Source of the DNA: an uncultured Hyphomicrobiales bacterium
Lineage (GTDB): Bacteria; Pseudomonadota; Alphaproteobacteria; Rhizobiales; Xanthobacteraceae
Length of the DNA stretch: 41,454 bases
Direction of reading: 5' to 3'
Assembly: GCA_903878085.1 (NCBI GenBank)
Contig: CAIRGJ010000010.1
Span: 1 to 41,454 of the forward strand
Both the position numbers and the translations under genes were made by a program. The notes beneath the pieces are model-generated. The model saw only the letters and a program-made list of their open reading frames with translations, had not been told where the DNA came from and ran no database searches. Numbering within the stretch: position 1 is the first letter of the stretch; every line of letters begins with the position of its first letter. Positions 22,715 through 31,442 of the stretch are shown here, piece by piece.

Positions 22715-24532
22715 ATGAGTTATCGTGAGGTCAGCGAGGTCCGCGACGGCATGCGGATCGATTGGGACATGCCGATCACGATGGACGACGGGCTGGTGCT
22801 GCGCTGCGACGTGTTCCGGCCGGTCAAAAAAGGCCGCTATCCGGTGCTGCTGAGCCACGGCCCTTACGGCAAGTGGCTGCATTTCGAGGACGGCTACAAG
22901 ACCGCCTGGAAACGCATGGAAGAAAAGCAGCCCGACGTGATGACGGGCTCGACCAACAAATATCAGAGCTGGGAAATCTGCGATCCGGAGAAATGGGTGC
23001 CGGACGGCTATGTTTGCGTGCGCGTCGACTCACGCGGCTGCGGCCGTTCGCCCGGCTATGTCGAGCATTGGTCGCCGCGCGAAACCAAAGACTTCGCCAA
23101 CTGCATCGAATGGGCCGGCGTTCAGCCCTGGTCGAACGGTAAAGTGGGCCTCAGCGGCATTTCCTATTACGCTATCAATCAATGGCAGGTCGCCAGCCTG
23201 CAGCCCAAGCATCTCGCCGCCATGTGCGTGTGGGAAGGCTTCGCCGATTTTTATCGCGAGTTGAGCCACAACGGCGGCATCTACAATACCTTCGCGCAGA
23301 ACTGGTACGACATGCAGGTAAAGTCCGTACAGTACGGTCTCGGCACCAACGGTCATCGTGGCCGCATGAACGGCGACTGGGTGTCCGGCCCGGAAACGCT
23401 ATTGCCTGAGCAGATGGGCGCCAACCGCTACGACATGGGTAAGACCCTGTTCTCGCACCCGCTCGACGACGACTACTACAAGGCGATGGCGCCGGATTGG
23501 TCGAAAGTAAAAGTGCCTCTGCTATCAGCGGCAAACTGGGGCGGGCAGCCGCTGCATCCGCGCGGCAATTTCGAGGGCTTCTTCCGCGCCGCGTCGAAGC
23601 AGAAATGGCTAGAAGTACACGGCATCGAGCACTGGACGCATTATTACACCGACTACGGCGTCAACCTGCAGCGCAGATTCTTCGACTATTTCCTCAAGGG
23701 CAAGAAAAACGGCTGGGACAAACAGCCGAAGGTGCAGCTCAACGTACGCCATCCCGGCGAACAGTTCGTCATCCGCCACGAGGACGCCTGGCCGCTGCCG
23801 AGCACGCAGTGGACAAAGTTCCACCTCGCCGCCGACGCGCAAAAGCTCGTCACCACGACGCTGAAGGGCTCGGCCTCGGTAACGTTCGACGCGAAGGGCG
23901 ATGGCGTCACCTTCCTCACCGAGCCGATGAAGGAGACGACCGAGGTCACCGGACCGGTGGCCGCCAAGCTTCACGTCTCGTCATCGACCGCGGACGCGGA
24001 CATCTTCCTGGTGCTGCGGGTATTCTCGCCCGATATGAAGGAAGTTGTGTTCCAGGGCGCGCTCGATCCGCACACGGCGATCGGACAAGGTTGGCTCCGG
24101 GCCTCGCACCGTAAGCTCGACAATAAGCTGACCTTGCCGTTTCGGCCGTATCACAGCCACGACGAGAAGCAGCCGCTCAAGCCCGGCGATATCTACGAAC
24201 TCGATATCGAGATCATCCCGACCTGTATCGTGGTGCCGAAAGGCTATCGCATCGCCTTGAGTGTGCGCGGCCGCGACTACGTTTATCCCGGCGGATCCGG
24301 CGGCAAGCTCTCCAACATGAAGAACGAGTTCACCGGCAACGGCCCGTTCCTGCACGACGACCCGCGCGACCGGCCGATGGAAATCTATGGCGGTGAAACC
24401 ACCATTCATCTCGGCAGCGAGCGGGAAAACTTCATGCTGCTGCCTATCATTCCCGCGAGGGCAGCGGTCAAGCCGACGAAGGCAAAAGCCGGCAAAACGG
24501 CGAAGACCGCCGCAAGAAAGAAGCGGCGGTGA
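22715..24532 (+). CDS. CocE/NonD-family hydrolase (second of tandem pair, basic tail)
   Basis: This 605-residue protein is a close paralogue of the preceding gene product; the first 30 residues differ at only a few positions, and the nucleophile is again Ser150 (VGLSGISYYAINQW). The jelly-roll C-terminal domain is conserved. It differs in a lysine/alanine-rich tail from about residue 583 (KPTKAKAGKTAK, then ARKKRR) that the first copy lacks. The tail resembles histone H1- or Ku-like extensions and may bind nucleic acid or anionic surfaces, but its role is unknown. The ATG at 22715 has GAGGAG upstream. The pair most likely arose by tandem duplication, with later divergence of substrate preference. 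Confidence 0.9.
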   Translation: MSYREVSEVRDGMRIDWDMPITMDDGLVLRCDVFRPVKKGRYPVLLSHGPYGKWLHFEDGYKTAWKRMEEKQPDVMTGSTNKYQSWEICDPEKWVPDGYVCVRVDSRGCGRSPGYVEHWSPRETKDFANCIEWAGVQPWSNGKVGLSGISYYAINQWQVASLQPKHLAAMCVWEGFADFYRELSHNGGIYNTFAQNWYDMQVKSVQYGLGTNGHRGRMNGDWVSGPETLLPEQMGANRYDMGKTLFSHPLDDDYYKAMAPDWSKVKVPLLSAANWGGQPLHPRGNFEGFFRAASKQKWLEVHGIEHWTHYYTDYGVNLQRRFFDYFLKGKKNGWDKQPKVQLNVRHPGEQFVIRHEDAWPLPSTQWTKFHLAADAQKLVTTTLKGSASVTFDAKGDGVTFLTEPMKETTEVTGPVAAKLHVSSSTADADIFLVLRVFSPDMKEVVFQGALDPHTAIGQGWLRASHRKLDNKLTLPFRPYHSHDEKQPLKPGDIYELDIEIIPTCIVVPKGYRIALSVRGRDYVYPGGSGGKLSNMKNEFTGNGPFLHDDPRDRPMEIYGGETTIHLGSERENFMLLPIIPARAAVKPTKAKAGKTAKTAARKKRR

Positions 24533-24670
24533 GCGGGAAACGGCAAATTAATGGAAATGCCGGTGGCGGGCGCAATCGCAGTTGAGTCCGCCTCCAGTCC
24601 TGCTCATTGCTCTCGACAAACTCAAAGCCAAGGAATTATCGGGTAGCCCGCTATCTCGGTAGTGGCAATT
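24533..24670. other. Convergent intergenic region
   Basis: This stretch separates the ends of the CocE-like gene and the sugar-kinase gene. A loose stem, GGTGGCGG with CCGCCTCC across an 18-base loop, is the only terminator-like structure. No clear T-run follows on either strand. Confidence 0.3.
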
Positions 24671-25609
24671 TCAGACAGCAGCGATCACCACTTGCGCGCA
24701 CAGCCGGTCGACATCCGCCGGCCGACAAAGTTCGGTCCCTTCATTGATCAGAGCAGCCGCACCGGCAGCCGCACCAAGGCGAAATGCATCGACAAGATTG
24801 TCACCCTTGGCCAGACCGAAGATCATGGCGCCGAGAAAGCTGTCGCCGGCCCCGACCGCGCTGACCGGACTGATCGGCAGCGGCTGCGCGCGGAGAGTCT
24901 GATCCCGGGTGACCAGGATCGCGCCGATATGGCCGAGCGACAGCGCGACGACCTCGACCTTTCCGGCCGCAATGTACTGGCGCGCCGCGGCGATCCAGTC
25001 GCCCTGATCTGTGAGTGCCGCGCCGGCAAGTTCGCACATTTCCCGTAGGTTCGGCTTGATCAGGTAAACGCCGTATTCGAGAGCGGCGGCAAGCGGCGCG
25101 CCGGCAGTATCGAGGACGAACTTGGCCCTGAGTTGGCGAGCAATTTCGGCCGCTTGCGCATAGAAATCGTTTGGCACACCCGGCGGCAGACTGCCGCTGC
25201 CCACGACAAATTTCGGCCGTGGCGCTGTCGCCGCCAGCGCATCGAGGCAGGCGCGCCATTCGGATTCGCGAAGCGGCAACCCGGGCAGAACGAAGCGATA
25301 CTGTTGCGCCGTGCTCAATTCGGAGACAGAAAAGTCTTCGCGCGTTTCAGCTTCGATATCGATGATGCGATTCTGGACAAATTCATCATTGAGGAGTCGC
25401 CGGAGCAGCTGTCCGGTGCAGCCGCCAACAGGCAATATCGCCTCGACGTCGCCGCGTAATCTCTGAACGACGCGAGCCACATTCACTCCCCCGCCGCCCG
25501 GATCGCGTTTTTGCGTCGAGCATCGTAGTTTCATGATCGGCGTGACGCGATCGATCGAGGTCGACAGGTCCACCGCTGGGTTCGGTGTCAAAGTGATGAT
25601 ATCCACCAT
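24671..25609 (-). CDS. PfkB-family sugar kinase (1-phosphofructokinase/6-phosphofructokinase-like)
   Basis: This 312-residue ribokinase-fold kinase phosphorylates a sugar phosphate or hexose. It has TLTPNPAVDLS at the start, typical of the FruK/LacC/PfkB hexose kinase branch, PGGGGVNVARVV as the first signature, and the anion-hole VGAGDSFLGAM with the catalytic Asp. The ATG at 25609 is preferred over a TTG two codons upstream; GAGG lies about 11 bases before it. It follows glucokinase by 12 bases, suggesting a route from beta-glucosides through glucose-6-phosphate to fructose-1,6-bisphosphate. No PTS genes are nearby, so 6-phosphofructokinase is more likely than fructose-1-phosphate kinase; this is inference. 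Confidence 0.9.
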   Translation of the reverse strand: MVDIITLTPNPAVDLSTSIDRVTPIMKLRCSTQKRDPGGGGVNVARVVQRLRGDVEAILPVGGCTGQLLRRLLNDEFVQNRIIDIEAETREDFSVSELSTAQQYRFVLPGLPLRESEWRACLDALAATAPRPKFVVGSGSLPPGVPNDFYAQAAEIARQLRAKFVLDTAGAPLAAALEYGVYLIKPNLREMCELAGAALTDQGDWIAAARQYIAAGKVEVVALSLGHIGAILVTRDQTLRAQPLPISPVSAVGAGDSFLGAMIFGLAKGDNLVDAFRLGAAAGAAALINEGTELCRPADVDRLCAQVVIAAV

Positions 25610-25621
25610 CGCCAAACGACC

Positions 25622-26608
25622 TCAGCTTCTCAATGCATGTTGCGCAGCCAGCGCGCGCAGGCCAATGAACGCCGGATCGTCGTGCAGGATCAGGTAAACC
25701 GGGATTGCCTCGACATATTGCCGCATCCGCCCCTTGGCGTTGAATCGAGCACGAAACTGCGAGCGAGGCAGATAGTCGCGAATGTGAGACACGATCCCAC
25801 CGGCAATGAACACCCCGCCCTGTGCCCCGAAGCTGAGCGCGAAATTTCCGGCCACGTCGCCGAGCATCGCGCAAAATACGTCGAGGGCTGCGCGGCTCGT
25901 CGCGCAATTGCCTTCCAGCGCTGCCTGCGTGATCTCGGCCGCGCTCCGTCCAGGTACCGTCAGTGCGTCGATCGACGCGATCGCGCGATAGAGATTTTCC
26001 AGGCCATGCCCTGACAACGCGCGCTCGGCGGACACGTGCCCAAACTGGTCTCGCAATTCCTCAATGATGGCGTCTTCCCGTAACGAACCGCTCGGGATGG
26101 TGGTATGACCGCCTTCGCTATGAAGCACCAACGCGCCGTTCTCACTCGGCACATAGGCCGCAACGCCGAGACCGGTGCCAGGCCCAAGCACGGCCATTGG
26201 TGCATCCGCCGCAGGCTCGCCGCCGCCAATTTTGCCAATGTCGTTGCGCGCGAGGTGCGGTAACGACCAGGCTAGTGCCTCGAAGTCATTGACGATGTAA
26301 ACCCAGGTTAATCCAAAGCGGGGGCAAAGCTCGGCTGCATCAACAATCCAGGGATTATTCGTGAGGGCGCAGCGATCTCCTTCAACGACGCCTGCCACCC
26401 CCAAGATCGCGCGGCGGATCGCGGCCCTGTCCGTTTGGCGCGCCAAGAACGCGGCCAGCGCATCGGCAAAGTGCGCATGGTCGCAAACCGCCATGCGCTC
26501 GATCGGACCCAGCACGTCGCCCGTAAGAACGGCGAAACGCACATTGGTGCCGCCGACATCCGCCAGGACGGTGCGTTCGACGCTGCCGGAAACATGCCCA
26601 TCGGTCAT
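25622..26608 (-). CDS. glk: Glucokinase
   Basis: This 328-residue enzyme phosphorylates glucose with ATP. It has the phosphate-binding LADVGGTNVRFAV (residues 15-27), VNDFEALAWSLP with the catalytic Asp, LGPGTGLGVAAYV, and a GGVFIAGGIV adenosine motif, matching the Glk (bacterial GlcK group A) family. The frame is open further upstream, but the ATG at 26608 overlaps the GH1 stop (ATGA) and gives the family length. It should act on glucose released by the adjacent beta-glucosidase. Translational coupling keeps the two products in proportion. Confidence 0.94.
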   Translation of the reverse strand: MTDGHVSGSVERTVLADVGGTNVRFAVLTGDVLGPIERMAVCDHAHFADALAAFLARQTDRAAIRRAILGVAGVVEGDRCALTNNPWIVDAAELCPRFGLTWVYIVNDFEALAWSLPHLARNDIGKIGGGEPAADAPMAVLGPGTGLGVAAYVPSENGALVLHSEGGHTTIPSGSLREDAIIEELRDQFGHVSAERALSGHGLENLYRAIASIDALTVPGRSAAEITQAALEGNCATSRAALDVFCAMLGDVAGNFALSFGAQGGVFIAGGIVSHIRDYLPRSQFRARFNAKGRMRQYVEAIPVYLILHDDPAFIGLRALAAQHALRS

Positions 26609-27951
26609 GTCCCGGCTGCCTTGATCAGATCGCGATACCAATGAAATGACGCCTTCGGGATGCGTTTTTGCGTCGGATAGTCGACATAGGTCAGCCCAAA
26701 TCGCACGCCGTAGCCGGAGTCCCATTCGAAATTATCGAGCAGCGACCAGACGAAATAGCCGCGAATGTCGGCGCCGGCACCGGCCGCGTCGTTCACCGCC
26801 CCGATGTAGTCGTGCAGATACGCGATGCGCTCATTGTCGATCACCGCGCCGCTCTGGTCGAGTTTATCGTGGCCGCCGAGGCCGTTTTCCAGCACATAGA
26901 CCGGCAGGCCGTAACGCTTGGCGACCGTCAGCAGCGTATCGCGAAAGGCCTCGGGAACGATCGGCCAGCCGATGGGGGTCGCCGGAATATCGGGCCATCT
27001 GTCGCCGGTCGCGAAGCCGAGACGCGAGCCGGGAACGGTCTTCACAAAGGTCGGACCATAATGATTGACGCCGATCCAATCGACCGGACGCTGAATTCGC
27101 GCAAGGTCGCCGGCCTGCATGTGCGGTTCCATCGCCGCTTGTATCAGCGACGGATACGAACCTAGGCATTGCGGATCGGGGAACGCCCGATTCCAGTAGG
27201 CGTCGCAGAGTTCGGCGGCCTGCGCGTCACCAGGCGTTGACGGCCGGCAGAGCTGATAGTTGTGGATGCAGCCAATCGAACTGCCCGGCACCCGCTCGCG
27301 CACCGCATCGACGGCGGCGCCATGGCCGAGGTTCACGTGGTGGATGGCCCGGTGCAACAAATCGAGTCCCGCGGTGTCCCCCGCGTCGCCGCCAAACCCG
27401 TAACCGAACAGAGTGAAGATCGATGGCTCGTTGAACGTGGCGAAGCGCTTGACCCGGTCGCCATAGCGGTCCGCGACCAGAGCGGCGTAATCGGCGAACC
27501 ATCCCGCGCAATCTCTGTTGGTCCAGCCGCCGAGATCGTCGAGCACCTGCGGCAGATCCCAGTGATACAGGCAAAGCCACGGCTCGATGCCGGCGGCAAG
27601 GATCCCGTCGATCAGCCGGTCGTAAAATGCCAGCCCCAACTCATTCGGCAGCCCGCGCCCTTGCGGCAACACGCGTGGCCAGGCGACGGAAAAGCGATAG
27701 GCCTGCAGGCCGAGGCGCTGCATCAGCGCGATGTCTTCCCGATAGCGGTGGTAATGATCGCAGGCGACGTCGCCGGTATCGTGATTGGCGATGAGGCCTT
27801 TCTGGCCGCGCGTGTCCCAGACGCTGGGGCTGCGGCCATCTTCGCGCGTGGCGCCCTCGATCTGGAAGCTCGAGGTCGATACGCCCCAAATGAAATCGCG
27901 CCGCAACGCAGCAATCGGCGGAAGCTGGGTAACGCCATCACGCGGAAGCAT
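26605..27951 (-). CDS. GH1 family beta-glucosidase
   Basis: This 448-residue enzyme hydrolyses beta-glucosides by a retaining mechanism. The acid/base is Glu175 (TFNEPS) and the nucleophile is Glu355 in VLENGLGG, where most family members have TENG. The N-terminal DFIWGVSTSSFQIEG signature and C-terminal GYFVWSLLDNFEW are present. There is no signal peptide, so it works inside the cell on imported cellobiose, aryl glucosides or similar. The ATG at 27951 has AAGGA eight bases upstream and TATAAT on the coding strand at 27975-27970. It is the first gene of a three-gene unit with glk and the PfkB kinase. Confidence 0.94.
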   Translation of the reverse strand: MLPRDGVTQLPPIAALRRDFIWGVSTSSFQIEGATREDGRSPSVWDTRGQKGLIANHDTGDVACDHYHRYREDIALMQRLGLQAYRFSVAWPRVLPQGRGLPNELGLAFYDRLIDGILAAGIEPWLCLYHWDLPQVLDDLGGWTNRDCAGWFADYAALVADRYGDRVKRFATFNEPSIFTLFGYGFGGDAGDTAGLDLLHRAIHHVNLGHGAAVDAVRERVPGSSIGCIHNYQLCRPSTPGDAQAAELCDAYWNRAFPDPQCLGSYPSLIQAAMEPHMQAGDLARIQRPVDWIGVNHYGPTFVKTVPGSRLGFATGDRWPDIPATPIGWPIVPEAFRDTLLTVAKRYGLPVYVLENGLGGHDKLDQSGAVIDNERIAYLHDYIGAVNDAAGAGADIRGYFVWSLLDNFEWDSGYGVRFGLTYVDYPTQKRIPKASFHWYRDLIKAAGT

Positions 27952-28076
27952 CGCTGATTCCTTTGTTGAATTATAACAGACAAACTAGGTCAGAAGCCGG
28001 GCAACTTTTTGAGACAAATCAATGGATTGCGTTGCATTGTGGGCAATCTGTCCCGATCGTCTAAATTGGGCCGCCG
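27952..28076. promoter_or_regulatory. Divergent promoter region of the glycosidase locus
   Basis: This 125-base spacer feeds both arms. Leftward it has a TATAAT close to the GH1 start, though without a good -35. It also holds an inverted repeat GATTGC-N12-GCAATC (28025-28048), placed 29 bases before the agarase-like gene, and a weak dyad TTTGT-N13-ACAAA (27962-27984). Either may be an operator, but no regulator gene is linked. Confidence 0.4.
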
Positions 28077-29450
28077 ATGCCGAATCAAGTACCAAAAACG
28101 CGATGGGGCGGTATCGCCGACGGCCGTTTCCGGCCGGGTAAATTCTTCCGCATCGATCAATACGACAACGTCTTCTGGCTCGTCGATCCGGATGGTGGAC
28201 GCTTCCTGTCAAAAGGCGTCGACACGGTGCGCTTTGATCAGGACCAGATTTACAGCAGCACGCGCATTCCCTACGCGGAAGCCTGTCAGCGGAAATATGG
28301 CAGCAAGAGCGCATGGCAAATCGCGGTGGCCAGCAGGCTCGCGAGTTGGGGATTCAATACACTCGGCTCCTGGTCCGACGAAGCTGTTGCCATGGCGGGG
28401 CCCTCGCCGCTGGCCGTGGCGCCTAATCTCGATCTCGGCATGTCTTTCGCCTGGCAGAAGAACGCTCGGAACGAGAGCGAGCCCAAACAGGATTTTCCCG
28501 ACGTCTTCGATCCCCTATTCGCGATTCACGTCGGCCGCAGGGCGCGCGAACGCTGCGCTGCGCGGTGCGCCGAACAGAACGTCATCGGATGGTTTATCGA
28601 CAATGAACTGCGCTGGGGTCCGGACTGGCACGGTCCCGACGAATTGCTGACGCTGTTTCTGAATTTACCGCCCGCGACTCCCGGCCGCGCCGTAGCCCTT
28701 AATCTGTTGCGCGAGCGTCATCGGATATTCGAGGCGTTCAATTCGTCGTGGCGGACGTCCGCGCGGTCCTGGGACGAATTGGGCGCGTTGACGCACATCG
28801 AGCCGCCCTATCCGCGCAAGCCGCCTTACGAACGAAGCACCCCCGCCGAGGACGAGGCCAATCGTGCCGATCCCCGGCGCGCCGCCTTCACGGCCGACTG
28901 CGATGCATTTCTCGCGCTGCTGGCGGATCGTTATTTCGGATTAACGACCGCCGCCATCAAAGCCGCCGACTCAAATCACCTCGTGCTGGGCTGCCGTTTC
29001 GCCTACCCGCCACCGGCCGCCGTGATCGATGCAGCCGGACGCCATGTCGATGTCGTCTCGTTCAATTGCTATGGGCCCGATGCCAATGGCGCGCTCGCCG
29101 CTTATGCCGTCACGGACAAGCCCTGCCTGATCGGCGAATTTTCGTTTCGTGCGGCCGATTCCGGCCTGCCCAATACCATCGGGGCCGGACCGGTTGTCGC
29201 GACCCAGGCGGAACGGGCAGCGTGCTTCAGTCATTTCGTGACTGAAGCTCTACGAATGCGAAATATCGTCGGATACCACTGGTTCGAGCATGCCGACCAG
29301 CCGGCGGAAGGCCGCTTCGACGGCGAGAACTCCAATTTCGGCACGGTCTCGATCGACGACCGCGTGTACGAAGAACTCACGCGCGCGATGACGTCGGTCA
29401 ATGCCGAGGCCGAGGCTATCCACGACACCGCTCAGGCGGCCGCGACATGA
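28077..29450 (+). CDS. Agarase-like glycoside hydrolase, clan GH-A (GH50-like)
   Basis: This 457-residue protein resembles the catalytic domain of beta-agarase-type enzymes. It opens with [19 protein letters not shown] and FLSKGVDTV, a start seen in GH50-related hydrolases. The acid/base is probably Glu177 ([11 protein letters not shown]) and the nucleophile Glu354 ([12 protein letters not shown]). No signal peptide or carbohydrate-binding module is seen, unlike secreted agarases, so it probably acts on imported oligosaccharides. The ATG at 28077 has no good ribosome-binding site. It precedes a GH4 gene by 16 bases. A galactose-containing plant or algal oligosaccharide is one option; the true substrate is unknown. 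Confidence 0.75.
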   Translation: MPNQVPKTRWGGIADGRFRPGKFFRIDQYDNVFWLVDPDGGRFLSKGVDTVRFDQDQIYSSTRIPYAEACQRKYGSKSAWQIAVASRLASWGFNTLGSWSDEAVAMAGPSPLAVAPNLDLGMSFAWQKNARNESEPKQDFPDVFDPLFAIHVGRRARERCAARCAEQNVIGWFIDNELRWGPDWHGPDELLTLFLNLPPATPGRAVALNLLRERHRIFEAFNSSWRTSARSWDELGALTHIEPPYPRKPPYERSTPAEDEANRADPRRAAFTADCDAFLALLADRYFGLTTAAIKAADSNHLVLGCRFAYPPPAAVIDAAGRHVDVVSFNCYGPDANGALAAYAVTDKPCLIGEFSFRAADSGLPNTIGAGPVVATQAERAACFSHFVTEALRMRNIVGYHWFEHADQPAEGRFDGENSNFGTVSIDDRVYEELTRAMTSVNAEAEAIHDTAQAAAT

Positions 29451-29466
29451 CGAACGGACGGCCACA

Positions 29467-30744
29467 ATGATCAATCGGACCAAGATCGTCTTCATCGGCG
29501 CGAGCAGCATGTCGTTCGGACTGAACATGTTGCGCGATATCTTCAGCAGCGACGAGCTGCGCGGCAGCACGCTGACCCTGGTCGGCCGCAATGCCGAAAT
29601 GCTCGGCAAAATGACGGAACTCGCCAAACTGTTGAATGCCAAGTCCGGCGCCGGACTGATCATCGAGCAAACGACCGACCGCCGCGCGGCCTTTGACGGC
29701 GCGGGCTTCGTCGTCAATGCCGCAGCCATCGACCGCAACCGCCTCTGGAAGCTCGATTGGGAAGTACCGCGCAAATACGGCATACGTCATACACTTGGCG
29801 AGAACGGCGGCCCAGGCGGGTTGATGTTCACGTTGCGCACCCTGCCGCTGGTATTCGATTTCGTCCGTGAGATGCAGGAGCATTGCCCGCAGGCGCTGTT
29901 CCTCAATTTTTCCAATCCCGAGAATCGCATCATTCTCGCGCTTGGAAAATACAGCCCGATCCGCGCGCTCGGGCTGTGCCACGGCATTTTCATGGGACAA
30001 GGCGACGTCGCACGCATCATGGGACTGCCCTACGAGCAGGTCGAGGTCTGGGGCGCGGGCCTCAATCATTCGCAATGTCTGCTGCAAATCCGCCACCGGG
30101 TGACCGGCGAAGACCTTTATCCGCTGCTGCGCGCCAAGGAGAAGGGCTTCGACCCCCTGTTCGCTCCGCTGACCCGGCGCTTGTTCCGGGCCTTCGGCTA
30201 TTGGATGACCTGCAGCGACGAGCATCTCGGCGAATATTTGGCCTATGGCTGGGAAGCCGGCGAGCACGGCTATGATTTCGCTGCCGACGAGCGCGGGCGC
30301 GTCGAATTCGGCACTACGCTGGATCGCGTGCTGGCCGGCGCAGCCGTGCCACCGGACTGGCTCAGGCCGTCGGGCGAGCGTGGCGCCGCGGCAATCGGCG
30401 GCATCCTGCACAACAAGAAACGCTTGCTGGAATCCGGCATCGTGTTCAACCGAGGCGCCATCCCCAACCTGCCGGCCGACGCCGCGGTCGAGGTGCCAGT
30501 GCTGGCGGACGCCGCCGGGATTCATCCGGTCTCGCTCGGCCCGCTGCCCGATCCGATCGCCAAGCTTCTCCACACCCAAGTGAGCGTCCAGCAGCTCGCG
30601 GTCGAGGCCGCCGTGCACGCGTCCAAGGAAATTGCCTTGCAGGCGCTGCTCATCGATCCGGTGGTCGATTCCGCATCGGCCGCCGTCGCCTTGCTCGATG
30701 AATTGTGGGAAGTGAATCGTCCCTATATTCGCGCTTGCGTCTGA
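29467..30744 (+). CDS. GH4 family NAD-dependent glycosidase
   Basis: This 425-residue enzyme belongs to GH4, which splits alpha- or beta-glycosides by NAD-mediated oxidation at C3 and Mn-dependent elimination. It shows the Rossmann start [13 protein letters not shown] (residues 6-18), the metal ligands Cys171 and His172 (GLCHGIF) and His201 (AGLNHSQ), and the FNFSNPENR substrate loop. The ATG at 29467 is chosen over upstream in-frame codons that overlap the preceding gene. It is closest to the alpha-galactosidase/alpha-glucosidase (MelA/LplD-like) branch; lack of an obvious phospho-sugar pocket cannot be judged by eye. It should act in the cytoplasm with the preceding agarase-like enzyme. Confidence 0.88.
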   Translation: MINRTKIVFIGASSMSFGLNMLRDIFSSDELRGSTLTLVGRNAEMLGKMTELAKLLNAKSGAGLIIEQTTDRRAAFDGAGFVVNAAAIDRNRLWKLDWEVPRKYGIRHTLGENGGPGGLMFTLRTLPLVFDFVREMQEHCPQALFLNFSNPENRIILALGKYSPIRALGLCHGIFMGQGDVARIMGLPYEQVEVWGAGLNHSQCLLQIRHRVTGEDLYPLLRAKEKGFDPLFAPLTRRLFRAFGYWMTCSDEHLGEYLAYGWEAGEHGYDFAADERGRVEFGTTLDRVLAGAAVPPDWLRPSGERGAAAIGGILHNKKRLLESGIVFNRGAIPNLPADAAVEVPVLADAAGIHPVSLGPLPDPIAKLLHTQVSVQQLAVEAAVHASKEIALQALLIDPVVDSASAAVALLDELWEVNRPYIRACV

Positions 30745-30760
30745 ACGCCGCTTTCGGCGT
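30745..30760. terminator. Small hairpin after GH4 gene, shared by convergent genes
   Basis: ACGCCG-CTTT-CGGCGT lies immediately after the GH4 stop, and its mirror faces the DoxX gene. Neither strand has a good T-run, so termination is uncertain. Confidence 0.4.
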
Positions 30761-30823
30761 CGCTACTTAAATCAACTTACACCTTTGGACTATTAATACT
30801 GCTTATGAGCGAGTCAGAGACGA

Positions 30824-31306
30824 TCAGAATTCGCGATGGAAGATGAGACGGTCAAACGAATATACGCCGCCGCCGTGCAGAAGAAAGTAAAGCGCCGCAA
30901 CCGTCCACATCAGCGTATATTCAAGCCCGAGTTGGTTCCAAAAATATTTTCCGACGCGCCAACGCTCGATATTGGTTACCACCAGGAAAAGAACGACCGG
31001 CACGGCCGCGAGGCGCGTAAACAGCCCGAGTGCAAGCAGCGGCCCGCAGACGAGTTGCGTTAAGGAAATCGCCAGCGCCCAGACTTTGCCCGGGCGATAG
31101 CCTTGCTTGTCCAGGTAATCGGCGAGCATCCGTAAATTTTGCAGAGGCTGTCCGGTGTTGGGGAAAAATCCGAACGTCATGCGCAACCCATGCGGCACCA
31201 GCGCCAGCCCGACGCACAAGCGCAAAAGCACTTCCACCCAAGGGTCCAGGGCTTGGTAGAAGCCGCCGAGTTGCGGAAACATCAGAGGGATCGACGGTTC
31301 GTTCAT
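30824..31306 (-). CDS. DoxX-family membrane protein
   Basis: This 160-residue integral membrane protein has four likely helices. The pattern is that of DoxX/DoxD: LLRLCVGLALVPHGLRMTFG at the first helix, a loop with ADYLDKQGYRPG, then ALAISLTQLVCGPLLALGL and VPVVLFLVVTN. Some DoxX relatives are quinone-linked (thiosulfate:quinone oxidoreductase small subunit) and others are of unknown function. It is the last gene of the leftward molybdoenzyme group, but 136 bases and a repeat element separate it from the Fe-S subunit gene. It could offer a membrane or quinone contact for that enzyme, though this is only inference. Confidence 0.85.
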   Translation of the reverse strand: MNEPSIPLMFPQLGGFYQALDPWVEVLLRLCVGLALVPHGLRMTFGFFPNTGQPLQNLRMLADYLDKQGYRPGKVWALAISLTQLVCGPLLALGLFTRLAAVPVVLFLVVTNIERWRVGKYFWNQLGLEYTLMWTVAALYFLLHGGGVYSFDRLIFHREF

Positions 31307-31332
31307 AGCGACATTCCACGATCAGTTTAGCA

Positions 31333-31404
31333 TCCGCTCGTCCCCGCGGAAGCGGGGACCCAGGGGCAATGAGCTGGATTCCCGCTTACGCGGGAATGAG
31401 CGGA
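31333..31404. repeat. Cloverleaf-like palindromic repeat (REP-type)
   Basis: The outer stem is TCCGCTC (31333-31339) with GAGCGGA (31398-31404). Inside are GTCCCCGC-GGAA-GCGGGGAC (31340-31359), a CCAG/CTGG stem (31360-31377) and ATTCCCGC-TTAC-GCGGGAAT (31378-31397). The parts abut with no spare bases. The CTGGATTCCCGC and GCGGGAATGAGCGG strings resemble dispersed intergenic repeats common in Bradyrhizobium-like genomes. Only one copy lies in this window. Confidence 0.75.
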
Positions 31405-31442
31405 GACTTGGATCGACCTAAACGAATTCCGTTCTAGCCGAT

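Noticed and set aside
29416-30618. 400-codon minus-strand open frame
   Set aside because: Shadow of the GH4 gene; His/Ala/Gly-rich with no motifs.
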